NCBI GenBank assembly: GCA_947498155.1
Contig: CANMJD010000002.1
Location: 372,001-436,000, forward strand
DNA from: an uncultured Pseudoruegeria sp.
Lineage (GTDB): Bacteria > Pseudomonadota > Alphaproteobacteria > Rhodobacterales > Rhodobacteraceae
Length of the DNA stretch: 64,000 nucleotides
Reading direction: 5' to 3'
Shown here: positions 19,607 through 27,231 of the stretch, piece after piece
Numbering within the stretch: the stretch's first letter is position 1
How the letters are laid out: every line of letters begins with the position of its first letter
Notes under the pieces: model-generated
What the model was told of the DNA's origin: nothing
What the model saw: only the letters and a program-made list of their open reading frames with translations
The model's database searches: none
Position numbers and translations under genes: made by a program

Positions 19607-19691
19607 CCAGATGGCGGGGTCCGCCCCGCCGTTCCAAACGATTTATACGTATCACAAGATATCTAACTTCCAACTGTAAGGAGAATTCACA

Positions 19692-19916
19692 ATGGAAGGC
19701 GAACTCGCACACATCGGCGCAGGTCTGGCAGCAATCGGTTCCGGCGCAGCCGCAATCGGTGTTGGTAACGTAGCTGGCAACTTCTTGTCCGGCGCCCTGC
19801 GCAACCCATCCGCCGCTGGCGGTCAAACGGCTACTCTTTTCATCGGCATCGCCTTTGCAGAAGCCCTGGGGATCTTCTCGTTCCTCGTTGCTCTGCTGCT
19901 GATGTTCGCCGTTTAA
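19692..19916 (+). CDS. atpE: ATP synthase F0 subunit c
   Basis: 74-residue hairpin proteolipid that forms the rotor ring. The first helix is glycine-rich ([21 protein letters not shown]), the polar loop is RNPS, and the second helix holds the proton-carrying Glu57 in [12 protein letters not shown]. No sodium-site residues are evident, so proton coupling is expected. AAGGAG lies upstream of ATG 19692. A hairpin follows the gene. Confidence 0.97.
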   Translation: MEGELAHIGAGLAAIGSGAAAIGVGNVAGNFLSGALRNPSAAGGQTATLFIGIAFAEALGIFSFLVALLLMFAV

Positions 19917-19939
19917 GAACTCCGTTCCATCCTTACGGT

Positions 19940-19965
19940 CGGGTGAGCCCCTGCGGGCTTACCCG
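19940..19965 (+). terminator. Intercistronic hairpin between atpE and atpF'
   Basis: CGGGTGAGCCC and GGGCTTACCCG form an 11-bp stem with one G.T pair around a 4-nt loop. TTCTTA follows rather than a full T-run, so this looks like an attenuator or 3' mRNA stabiliser rather than a full stop of transcription. It could help atpE outproduce its neighbours. Confidence 0.6.
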
Positions 19966-19994
19966 TTCTTATCCAAGGTTATCCGGAGGCCAAG

Positions 19995-20561
19995 ATGGCA
20001 AGCGACACCACTGCGGCTGCACATGACAGCCACGACATTGCCGAAAATCTGGTCGAACAAGCGACCGAAGCCGCGGGCATGCCGCAGCTTAATTTCGACA
20101 CATATGCGAACCAGATCTTCTGGCTCGTGCTTACGCTCATTGCGATCTATCTGATCCTGGTCAAGGTAGCACTGCCGCGCGTTGCAGCAGTTCTCTCCGA
20201 ACGTCAGGGCACCATCACAAATGATGTTGCCGCTGCTGAAGAGCTGAAACAAAAAGCGGTCGAAGCCGAGGACGCCTATCAAAAGGCTCTGGCGGACGCC
20301 CGTGTAGAAGCCGCCAAGATTGTGGCCGATACCAAAGCCGAAATTCAGGCAGACCTCGATGCAGCCATGGCCAAGGCCGATGCTGAGATCGCTGCCAAAG
20401 CTGCAGAGTCCGAAAAGGCGATTGCTGAAATCCGCGACGGTGCACTGGTTGCCGTCAAGGAAGTCGCCACAGACGCTGCTGCCGAAATCGTGTCTGCTAT
20501 GGGCATGAGTGCAGATGCCGAGGCAGTTGCCGCGGCTGTAACCGACCGGATGAAAGGGTAA
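19995..20561 (+). CDS. atpF': ATP synthase F0 subunit b'
   Basis: 188-residue peripheral-stalk subunit: about 45 N-terminal residues, one membrane segment ([23 protein letters not shown]), then a long Ala/Glu/Lys-rich coiled coil ([32 protein letters not shown]). This is the b' form that pairs with b in alphaproteobacteria and photosynthetic lineages. GGAGG stands before ATG 19995. atpF follows 5 nt later. Confidence 0.95.
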   Translation: MASDTTAAAHDSHDIAENLVEQATEAAGMPQLNFDTYANQIFWLVLTLIAIYLILVKVALPRVAAVLSERQGTITNDVAAAEELKQKAVEAEDAYQKALADARVEAAKIVADTKAEIQADLDAAMAKADAEIAAKAAESEKAIAEIRDGALVAVKEVATDAAAEIVSAMGMSADAEAVAAAVTDRMKG

Positions 20562-20566
20562 GCGAG

Positions 20567-21121
20567 ATGAAAAAACTGATCCTTGCCCTCTCTGTTGCAG
20601 GTACGCCCGCGCTGGCCGCTTCTGGTCCGTTCTTTTCGCTTGGGAACACGAACTTTATCGTAACGCTCGGCTTCTTGCTGTTCATCGCGGTGCTGTTCTA
20701 TTTCAAAGTCCCCGGCATGATTGGCGGGATGCTGGACAAACGTGCCGATGAGATCAAATCTGATCTTGATGAAGCACGGGCCCTGCGGGAAGAAGCGCAA
20801 ACAGTTCTGGCCTCTTACGAGCGCAAGCAAAAAGAAGTGCAGGAGCAATCTGCACGGATCATCGCTCATGCCAAAGAAGAAGCCAAACTGGCCGCTGAAG
20901 CTGCAAAAGCCGATCTGGCAAAATCCATTGAGCGCCGTCTGGCCTCTGCGGAAGACCAGATTGCTTCGGCACAGGCTGCAGCTGTTAAAGATGTGCGCGA
21001 CACAGCAACCACGGTGGCCGTTAAAGCTGCCTCTGATGTGATCGCCAAACAGATGACCGCTGCCGAAGGCAATGCTTTGATCGATGCCGCGATCAAGGAT
21101 GTTTCCGACAAGCTGCACTAA
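20567..21121 (+). CDS. atpF: ATP synthase F0 subunit b
   Basis: 184-residue second stalk subunit. It has a short N-terminal hydrophobic stretch (MKKLILALSVAGTPALAAS) that looks like a cleavable signal, then the membrane anchor FIVTLGFLLFIAVLFYFKVPG and a charged coiled coil to the end. The last gene of the operon, followed by a terminator. The F1 genes (atpHAGDC) are not nearby, as is usual in Rhodobacterales. Confidence 0.96.
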   Translation: MKKLILALSVAGTPALAASGPFFSLGNTNFIVTLGFLLFIAVLFYFKVPGMIGGMLDKRADEIKSDLDEARALREEAQTVLASYERKQKEVQEQSARIIAHAKEEAKLAAEAAKADLAKSIERRLASAEDQIASAQAAAVKDVRDTATTVAVKAASDVIAKQMTAAEGNALIDAAIKDVSDKLH

Positions 21122-21143
21122 GCAGGTCGACAGCGAAATCTTT

Positions 21144-21170
21144 AAAACCCGGTCCTTGTGGCCGGGTTTT
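21144..21170 (+). terminator. Terminator of the F0 operon
   Basis: AAAACCCGG and CCGGGTTTT form a 9-bp stem with a 9-nt loop, continuing into T and TGCT. It lies 23 nt after the atpF stop. The symmetrical A and T flanks mean it may also stop minus-strand transcripts from the GntR gene. Confidence 0.8.
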
Positions 21171-21183
21171 TGCTATGGAAGTG

Positions 21184-21219
21184 ATGCCTCCGGCGGGGAT
21201 ATTTTTGTCAAAATGAACG
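21184..21219 (+). repeat. Dispersed intergenic repeat, copy 2
   Basis: Begins ATGCCTCCGGCGGGG, then GATATTTTTG and an A-rich tail with AACGC. It aligns with the copy at 14115-14150 with a few substitutions and one gap. It sits between the F0 terminator and the end of the GntR gene. Confidence 0.6.
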
Positions 21220-21228
21220 CATGCCGCC

Positions 21229-21996
21229 TTAGCGGTTTCGTTCGTGTTCCAGACGGCGCTGCGCCATTTCCTCGTTCCGGTCGGCTTTGCGCTGATCGCT
21301 GAGGGCTTTTTCAACATAGTTCAAATGAGCTTCTACGGCGTTGCGGGCCGCAGCGGGGTCGCGGCTTTGCAGGGCGTCGTTGATGGCGCGATGCTGGGCC
21401 AGCAGGGTATCGCGGGTGGTGCGTTGCTTGAACATGATCTGGCGATTGTAGAAAACACCTTCGCGCAACAGATTGAACATGGAGCGCATCATATGCAGCA
21501 TGACAACGTTATGGCTGGCTTCGATGATCGAGAGGTGGAATTCCGCATCCAGCGCGGCCTCCTCTGCGGGGTTGCGTTTGCTATGGGCGGTTTCCATTTT
21601 CTGATAGAGCGTATGGACCACTTCCAGATCAGTATCCGAGCCCAGACGGGCGGCGCGTTCGGCGGCCAATCCTTCCATGTCGCGGCGGAAGTCGATGTAG
21701 TCAAAGAGGGCTTCGTCGTGGGCGGCAAAGAGGGTGACCAACGCTTCGGAAAACGCCGAGTCCAGTACCGCTGCCACGTAAATTCCGGCACCGGCGCGGG
21801 TTTCCAGCAGACCCCGGGATTGCAGATCAGCAATTGCTTCGCGCAGAGAGGGGCGCGAGACGCCCATCCGTTCTGAGAGCTCGCGCTCTGAGGGAAGCCG
21901 TTCTCCGGGTCGCAGGATGCCCCGCAGGATCAGTTGTTCGATTTGCCGCACGATCGAACTGGAGAGTTTTTCGGCTTCGATTTTTTGAAAGGCCAT
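21229..21996 (-). CDS. GntR-family regulator, FadR subfamily
   Basis: 255-residue repressor-type protein. The N-terminal winged helix reads ILRGILRPGERLPSERELSERMGVSRPSLREAIADLQSRGLLE, a classic GntR signature. The C-terminal FCD domain has the metal/ligand positions DFRRDMEGLAAERAA, DAEFHLSIIEASHN and a closing HRAINDAL/EAHLNYVEKAL. Relatives (PdhR, LldR) sense pyruvate, lactate or other carboxylates. No obvious target operon adjoins it; a symmetric site just upstream suggests autoregulation. Confidence 0.92.
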   Translation of the reverse strand: MAFQKIEAEKLSSSIVRQIEQLILRGILRPGERLPSERELSERMGVSRPSLREAIADLQSRGLLETRAGAGIYVAAVLDSAFSEALVTLFAAHDEALFDYIDFRRDMEGLAAERAARLGSDTDLEVVHTLYQKMETAHSKRNPAEEAALDAEFHLSIIEASHNVVMLHMMRSMFNLLREGVFYNRQIMFKQRTTRDTLLAQHRAINDALQSRDPAAARNAVEAHLNYVEKALSDQRKADRNEEMAQRRLEHERNR

Positions 21997-22010
21997 AGTG
22001 TCCTCGAATA

Positions 22011-22033
22011 TTTGGTAAAATTATATGACCAAA
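22011..22033 (-). promoter_or_regulatory. Candidate operator upstream of the GntR gene
   Basis: TTTGGT and ACCAAA are separated by 11 nt and lie 14 nt before the GntR start codon. TGGT/ACCA half-sites are typical of FadR-type regulators, though the usual spacer is shorter. The position fits autoregulation. Confidence 0.4.
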
Positions 22034-22052
22034 CCCGGAGGGCCACAATAAA

Positions 22053-22078
22053 AAAGCCGGAGGCAAAGCTCCGGCTTT
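22053..22078 (-). terminator. Terminator of the OmpA-like lipoprotein gene
   Basis: A perfect 10-bp stem (AAAGCCGGAG / CTCCGGCTTT) encloses a 6-nt loop. On the minus strand it runs into TTTTTTA. It lies about 24 nt after the stop at 22102. Confidence 0.85.
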
Positions 22079-22101
22079 CCTAAAGAAGATTTCAGGGACC
22101 C

Positions 22102-22758
22102 TTAGGCGGTGGGCCGGATGATGACTTCGACACGACGGTTTTGCGCTTTGCCTTCTTCGTTCAGGTTAGACGCCACGGGTTCGTCTTCGCCTTTGCCAAT
22201 CGGCACAACACGGCTAGAGGCCACGCCATTCGCGGTCAGCACATTGGCGACCGATCCTGCCCGCTGTTGTGATAGGGTCAGGTTATAGGCGGCGTCACCG
22301 GTGTTATCGGTATGGCCGATCACCTCGACCACGGAGGCGGGATTCTGAATGATATTTTGCGAAAGCGCTGCCAGATCTCCGTTGATGGCTGGATTGACGG
22401 TCGCACTGTCGCTGGCAAATAGAATGCCTTGGGGCATGATCACTTTAAGCTCGGTACCGGTGTTGACGATCTCAATGTCGCCATTGGTCAGCGTCTGGCG
22501 CAGTTCAGCTTCTTGTTTGTCCAGCTGTGCGCCAAACAGCCCGCCGGCGGCCGCGCCCGCTGCGATGCCGATTGCGGCACTTTTGGCGGGATTGCTGCCG
22601 GCTGTGGCCAAACCCGCCAGACCGCCTGCAATACCCCCGTAAATCGCCCCTTTTTGGGTCTTTTCTCCGGTGCTGTTCAAATAGGCCGGATCGGTACAGG
22701 CCGATAGAGCCAACCCGCTGACCGCAATCAGCAGGGCAGGTTTATAATGCATGTTCAT
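22102..22758 (-). CDS. OmpA-family lipoprotein with glycine-zipper region
   Basis: 218-residue envelope protein. The signal peptide ends LALSAC, a lipobox. Next comes a glycine-zipper stretch (GGIAGGLAGLATAGSNPAKSAAIGIAAGAAAGGLFG, about residues 42-78), and the C-terminal half is an OmpA/MotB peptidoglycan-binding domain with VVEVIGHTDNTGDAAYNLTLSQQRA and EGKAQNRRVEVII. It probably ties the outer membrane to the cell wall (Pal/YiaD-like). Starts at 22758 or 22752 differ by two residues. A smaller glycine-zipper lipoprotein gene lies 23 nt upstream on the same strand. Confidence 0.9.
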   Translation of the reverse strand: MNMHYKPALLIAVSGLALSACTDPAYLNSTGEKTQKGAIYGGIAGGLAGLATAGSNPAKSAAIGIAAGAAAGGLFGAQLDKQEAELRQTLTNGDIEIVNTGTELKVIMPQGILFASDSATVNPAINGDLAALSQNIIQNPASVVEVIGHTDNTGDAAYNLTLSQQRAGSVANVLTANGVASSRVVPIGKGEDEPVASNLNEEGKAQNRRVEVIIRPTA

Positions 22759-22781
22759 GAGGGACCCTCGGGACAGCGTGA

Positions 22782-23009
22782 TTAGGAGTTTTCTTCGGCA
22801 TTGCCAAGGACTGCACCTGCGGCCCCGCCAATAAGCGCACCGGTGGCGGCACTTTTGGAGGTATTCCCGCCAGCGGTCGCAGCCCCGATCAAGGCACCTG
22901 CAGCGGCCCCCTGTGCAGCGCGGGTTTCGGTGGTCGACATGCCATCGCAGGCGGATAGCGCCAGAACACCGACGGAAGCGATCAGGATGGAAAGTTTTGC
23001 TCGTTTCAT
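22782..23009 (-). CDS. Small glycine-zipper lipoprotein
   Basis: 75-residue protein: signal peptide MKRAKLSILIASVGVLALSAC with lipobox LSAC, then mostly a glycine-zipper segment (GAAAGALIGAATAGGNTSKSAATGALIGGAAGAVLGNAEE). The zipper closely parallels that of the downstream OmpA-like protein, down to the ATAG-N-SKSAA pattern. GAGG lies 6-7 nt before the ATG. Related small proteins (YMGG, Rick_17kDa types) sit in the outer membrane. The function is unknown. Confidence 0.82.
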   Translation of the reverse strand: MKRAKLSILIASVGVLALSACDGMSTTETRAAQGAAAGALIGAATAGGNTSKSAATGALIGGAAGAVLGNAEENS

Positions 23010-23106
23010 TTTGAACCTCGTTTTTTATATCTATGACGCAGGTATACCACGAGTTCTGAGGTGACCAAGCGGTGATTATTTCGGGTTCGGCAGCTTTCTG
23101 CCGTTG

Positions 23107-23961
23107 TTAGGCGGATTTCTGTGTCTTGTGATCACATTGCGCAGCTTCATAGGCCAGCATCGCCCGTTTGATTGGCAGGCCCCAATGGTAACCGCCCAAG
23201 CCGCCCGATTTGCGCAATGCCCGATGACAGGGGATCAGCCAGCTGACCGGATTGCGCCCAACCGCCGTGCCGACTGCCCGCACGGCTTTGGGGTTGCCCA
23301 CCGCCTGTGCGATTTCGGAATAAGTTGTCACGTGGCCCGAAGGAATGCGCAGAAGCGCCTCCCAGACCTGTATTTGGAACGGCGCGCCCAGCAGGTGCAA
23401 TTGGGTTTCGCCCCGTTGCTGAAAAGCGGCTGACACCCATCCGGCAAGGGCATCCGGCTTTTCGACAAAGGTGGCGGCGGGCCAGCGGCTTTGCATGTCG
23501 CTGACGGCGGCCTCCGCCCCCACATCATCGGCGAAGGCCAAGCCGCATAATCCCTTGTCTGTTCCCAAGGCGAAGGCCGGGCCGAAGGGGCTGTCAAACC
23601 AGCCGGTATAGATAGTCAGCCCGTCGCCTTTGCGGGCATATTCACCGGGGCTCATGGCCTCCCAGCGGAGAAACATATCATGCAGGCGGCCATTACCGGA
23701 CAGGCCCAACTCATGGACGGTTTCAAGGGTGGTGAAACGATCACGCAACATCTGGCGGGCTTGCCCCATGGCCAGATATTGCTGATAGCGTTTGGGGGAA
23801 ACACCGACCCAACGGCTGAACACACGTTGGAAATGGGAAGGACTCATCTGCATCTGTGCGGCTAGGTCTTCCAAAGACAGACCGCTTGAGTCGGCGGCGT
23901 CGATGGTCTCAATCGCCCGTTTGATTATCCCGTAATGGTAGCTGTCTTGGGGGTCTGGCAT
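23107..23961 (-). CDS. Ada-like fusion: AraC HTH plus methylated-DNA-protein cysteine methyltransferase
   Basis: 284-residue protein with an N-terminal AraC-type HTH (LEDLAAQMQMSPSHFQRVFSRWVGVSPKRYQQYL) and a C-terminal O6-alkylguanine-DNA alkyltransferase domain with active-site Cys in LIPCHRALRKSGGLGGY. It lacks the N-terminal methylphosphotriester-binding Cys4 zinc domain of E. coli Ada. It can thus repair O6-methylguanine, but how its HTH would be activated is unclear. AGGAG 8 nt before ATG 23961 sets the start. Divergent from nth, another DNA repair gene. Confidence 0.9.
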   Translation of the reverse strand: MPDPQDSYHYGIIKRAIETIDAADSSGLSLEDLAAQMQMSPSHFQRVFSRWVGVSPKRYQQYLAMGQARQMLRDRFTTLETVHELGLSGNGRLHDMFLRWEAMSPGEYARKGDGLTIYTGWFDSPFGPAFALGTDKGLCGLAFADDVGAEAAVSDMQSRWPAATFVEKPDALAGWVSAAFQQRGETQLHLLGAPFQIQVWEALLRIPSGHVTTYSEIAQAVGNPKAVRAVGTAVGRNPVSWLIPCHRALRKSGGLGGYHWGLPIKRAMLAYEAAQCDHKTQKSA

Positions 23962-24090
23962 TTTGTGTCTCCTATGTCCTATTGAACATAGGGGCAGCCG
24001 GTTCTGCAATCGATCCGGTTTTTGCGCAATATGGAATGAAGAACGCCCTTCGGCTTGTCAATCCGAGGGCAGGCAGGCAGGGTCAGGGAT

Positions 24091-24735
24091 ATGATGAAAC
24101 AGCTTGATTACAATAGTATCTGCCGGATCTTTGAACGCTTCAAAGAGCAGGAACCGGAGCCCAAGGGCGAATTGGATCATACCAATGCCTATACGTTGGT
24201 TGTCGCCGTGGCCCTGTCGGCGCAGGCGACGGATGTGGGGGTGAATAAGGCGACGAAGGATCTGTTTCCAATCGCCGATACGCCCGAAAAGATGCTCGCG
24301 CTTGGCGAAGAACGCTTGGTCGAACATATCAAAACCATCGGGCTGTATAAGCAGAAAGCCAAAAACGTTATCAAGATGAGCCGCATTCTGGTTGAGGACT
24401 ACGGTGGGGTCGTGCCCAGTTCGCGGGCTGCTTTGCAGAGCTTACCGGGTGTGGGACGTAAGACGGCAAATGTCGTGCTGAATATGTGGTGGGGGGTCCC
24501 TGCGCAGGCGGTGGATACACATATCTTTCGCATCGGGAACCGCACCGGCATTTGTCCGGGTAAAAATGTCGACGTTGTGGAACGCGCTATTGAAGACAAC
24601 ATCCCCGCCGAGTATCAGCACCACGCGCATCACTGGCTGATCTTGCACGGACGTTACGTTTGCAAGGCACGCAAACCGATGTGTGCTAACTGCATCATCC
24701 GTGATCTCTGCGAGTTTGAGGAAAAGAACCTATGA
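24091..24735 (+). CDS. nth: Endonuclease III
   Basis: DNA glycosylase/AP lyase for oxidised pyrimidines in base excision repair. The 214-residue protein has the helix-hairpin-helix LPGVGRKTANVVL with the catalytic Lys, the catalytic Asp in VDTHIFRIGNRTG, and a C-terminal 4Fe-4S motif C-x6-C-x2-C-x5-C (CKARKPMCANCIIRDLC). The start at 24091 or 24094 follows AGGG; earlier in-frame sequence is not conserved. The last 4 nt overlap the adenosine kinase start (ATGA). Confidence 0.96.
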   Translation: MMKQLDYNSICRIFERFKEQEPEPKGELDHTNAYTLVVAVALSAQATDVGVNKATKDLFPIADTPEKMLALGEERLVEHIKTIGLYKQKAKNVIKMSRILVEDYGGVVPSSRAALQSLPGVGRKTANVVLNMWWGVPAQAVDTHIFRIGNRTGICPGKNVDVVERAIEDNIPAEYQHHAHHWLILHGRYVCKARKPMCANCIIRDLCEFEEKNL

Positions 24736-25721
24736 GCAAGACCTATCAGGTTGTCGGCATCGGCAACGCTATTGTTGACGTGCTGACCCAATCCGATGAC
24801 AGTTTTCTGGATTTGATGGGGATCGAAAAAGGCATCATGCAATTAGTGGAACGCGAACGGGGTGAAATGCTTTACGGCGCGATGAGCAACCGCACGCAGG
24901 CCCCGGGTGGTTCTGTGGCAAACACCCTTGCCGGTCTTGGTAACATGGGGTTGACGACCGGGTTTATCGGGCGGGTGCATGATGATGCCTTAGGCCAGTT
25001 TTATGCCAAAGAAATGCACAGCGGTGGTACGGCTTTTGTCAATCCGCCCGTTGCCGGTGGCGAGTTGCCGACATCCCGCTCTATGATCTTTGTCTCGCCG
25101 GATGGGGAGCGGTCGATGAACACCTATCTGGGGATTTCCGCCGAACTGGGTCCCGAGGATGTTTCCGAAGATGTCGCCGGTCAGGCAGAGCTGTTGTTCC
25201 TTGAGGGCTATCTGTACGACAAAGACAAAGGCAAGGCTGCCTTTGAGCGCGCAGCCAAGGTGTGTCAGGACAATGGCGGCAAAGCGGGCATTGCCCTGTC
25301 TGATCCGTTTTGTGTCGACCGGCACCGCGAAGACTTCCGCCGTCTGGTACGCGATCTGGATTATGTCATCGGTAATGAGCACGAGTGGAAGTCGCTTTAT
25401 CAGGTGGAGTCCCTGGACGAAGCACTTGCACTGGCCGCAAAGGAAAGCGGGCTGGTGGTCTGTACCCGCTCCGGTGATGAGGTCATCCTGTTACAGGGGG
25501 CTGAAAAAGTAACTGTGCCTGTGAACCGTGTTGTCCCCGTAGATGCGACCGGCGCCGGAGATCAATTTGCGGCAGGCTTTCTTTATGGGGTTGCAACCGG
25601 TCAGTCCTTGGAAGTGAGTGGGCGCATGGGTTGTATCGCCGCCGCCGAAGTCATCAGCCATTTCGGCGCGCGTCCTGAAAACGATATCAAGCAGTTGTTT
25701 GCCAAAGCAGGCTTGGTTTAG
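24732..25721 (+). CDS. Adenosine kinase, PfkB family
   Basis: 329-residue sugar kinase of the ribokinase fold. The substrate loop is APGGSVANTLAGLGNMG and the catalytic/anion-hole motif DATGAGDQFAAGF has catalytic base Asp277. The family annotation in alphaproteobacteria is adenosine kinase, salvaging adenosine to AMP; other nucleosides or sugars are possible. Start ATG overlaps the nth stop. It ends tail-to-tail with the TolC-like gene over TTAG. Confidence 0.88.
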   Translation: MSKTYQVVGIGNAIVDVLTQSDDSFLDLMGIEKGIMQLVERERGEMLYGAMSNRTQAPGGSVANTLAGLGNMGLTTGFIGRVHDDALGQFYAKEMHSGGTAFVNPPVAGGELPTSRSMIFVSPDGERSMNTYLGISAELGPEDVSEDVAGQAELLFLEGYLYDKDKGKAAFERAAKVCQDNGGKAGIALSDPFCVDRHREDFRRLVRDLDYVIGNEHEWKSLYQVESLDEALALAAKESGLVVCTRSGDEVILLQGAEKVTVPVNRVVPVDATGAGDQFAAGFLYGVATGQSLEVSGRMGCIAAAEVISHFGARPENDIKQLFAKAGLV

Positions 25722-27124
25722 GATTTCTCGTCCTGCCGAAGCGCCGCGCCGCCCAATGCGACATTCAGGTTGACGTAATCAACCGCGAGGTTGCGTTTAT
25801 CAACGGCGCGGGCTGTTTGGGCTGATAGAAATGCCCGCTCTGCATCCAGCACCTGTAAAAAATTGATCTTGCGCGCGGCATAGGCCTTGCGGGCAATCGA
25901 CAGCACATCCGCTGCCGCGACGACGGCCTCTTCAGAGGCGGCGACGGCTTCGGTGTGTTTGCGTAAGGCGATCAGTGCGCGTTCAACTTCCTCGATGGAA
26001 ATTAGGACCACCCGCTCCCATTCCAAACGAAGTTCATCGGCGCGCGCCTTTTGATAATTCAGCCGCGCGCGCCGTTTGCCTCGATCAAATACCGGAATAT
26101 CTACAGCGCCCCTAAAAAAGCTCGCAAGCGGATCAAATCCGGAGTCTGTGTAGCTTGCATTAATATTCCCCGTCAGAGTCAGGCTCGGATACAAGTCAGC
26201 CTCTGCCACACCCGTCAATGCCACTGCTTCGGCGTAGCGCCGTTCCGCCTTGCGCACATCGGGACGGTTGCGCACAAGATCAGCCGGAATACCGGTGCGA
26301 ATTCCCTTGCTGCGGGCAATGGGTTGCGGGGCTTGCCGATCAAACCGTTCTCGGAAATCCTGAAGGGGTTGGGCAATCAGTGTGAAAATCCGCTGGATCG
26401 CGCCGACGAGAAGGATTTCCACTTCAGGAATAGCCGCTTTTGTAGTCGCCACAAGCGCACGCGCCTGCGCCACTTCGAGATCTGACACTTCGCCACTGGC
26501 CTCTAGCTTTTTGGTCAACTCAAAGGTTTTTTCTCGGGATTCCAGGACCTTTAAGTTTGTTCGGATGAGTTCCTGATGAAACCGCATATCTATATAGGCG
26601 GTGGTGATTTGGGACAGGTAGAAGAGCCGCTGCACATCGGCTTGGGCGTACTCTGAATCCACCCTATATTCAGCAGCTTCGCGCTCTCGACGCAATTCAC
26701 CGAAAAGATCGACAATCCAGAGCGATTCCACCCGAGCGAAGCCGGAACCCGTTGGATCTTCACCGCCTCCGATCTCGCGTTTGCCCTCTACCTTACCGTA
26801 GATCGATCCGGGTTGACCGACGCCATATCCAAGCGCTTGGGCTTGTTCAATTCGGGAAAGCGCCTTGCGGATATCAAGATTTTGATCAAAACCCAGATCA
26901 ACAAGCTGGTTTAGCAACGGGTCTTGAAAATCCAGCCACCAATGATATCCGTCGCGCACCTGCGGTGTCGCACCTGTTACAAATGTATAACTGCCCGGAA
27001 GATCGGTTTTAGGGGCTGAATAGTTCTCGCCCAAAGTGCATCCGGTCAGCATGGCCAATCCGGCATATACTGTGATCGCCAGTCTCAAAGGACTTGCTCC
27101 ATACTGCCCAATCATCGCGTTCAC
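25718..27124 (-). CDS. TolC-type outer membrane lipoprotein (NodT/OprM-like)
   Basis: 468-residue efflux channel subunit. The N-terminal signal ends LTGCTLGENY, a lipobox with Cys29, followed by two outer-membrane efflux repeats (about residues 75-260 and 280-460) with heptad coiled coils. Motifs such as GIPADLVRNRPDVRKAERRYAEA and ADLYPSLTLTGNI are standard for this family. It would form an outer-membrane trimer serving an RND or MFS pump. No inner-membrane pump or membrane-fusion gene is beside it, so it is an orphan channel. Confidence 0.9.
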   Translation of the reverse strand: MNAMIGQYGASPLRLAITVYAGLAMLTGCTLGENYSAPKTDLPGSYTFVTGATPQVRDGYHWWLDFQDPLLNQLVDLGFDQNLDIRKALSRIEQAQALGYGVGQPGSIYGKVEGKREIGGGEDPTGSGFARVESLWIVDLFGELRREREAAEYRVDSEYAQADVQRLFYLSQITTAYIDMRFHQELIRTNLKVLESREKTFELTKKLEASGEVSDLEVAQARALVATTKAAIPEVEILLVGAIQRIFTLIAQPLQDFRERFDRQAPQPIARSKGIRTGIPADLVRNRPDVRKAERRYAEAVALTGVAEADLYPSLTLTGNINASYTDSGFDPLASFFRGAVDIPVFDRGKRRARLNYQKARADELRLEWERVVLISIEEVERALIALRKHTEAVAASEEAVVAAADVLSIARKAYAARKINFLQVLDAERAFLSAQTARAVDKRNLAVDYVNLNVALGGAALRQDEKS

Positions 27125-27231
27125 CGCGGCTTTCGAACAAGTCTACGCGCAAGCTTTGGGCCAGTCCAACGCGGAAAGGCGAATAGATCTAAACCGTGTC
27201 TGGCAAGACTCAGTTGTCAAAAGGCAGCGCG

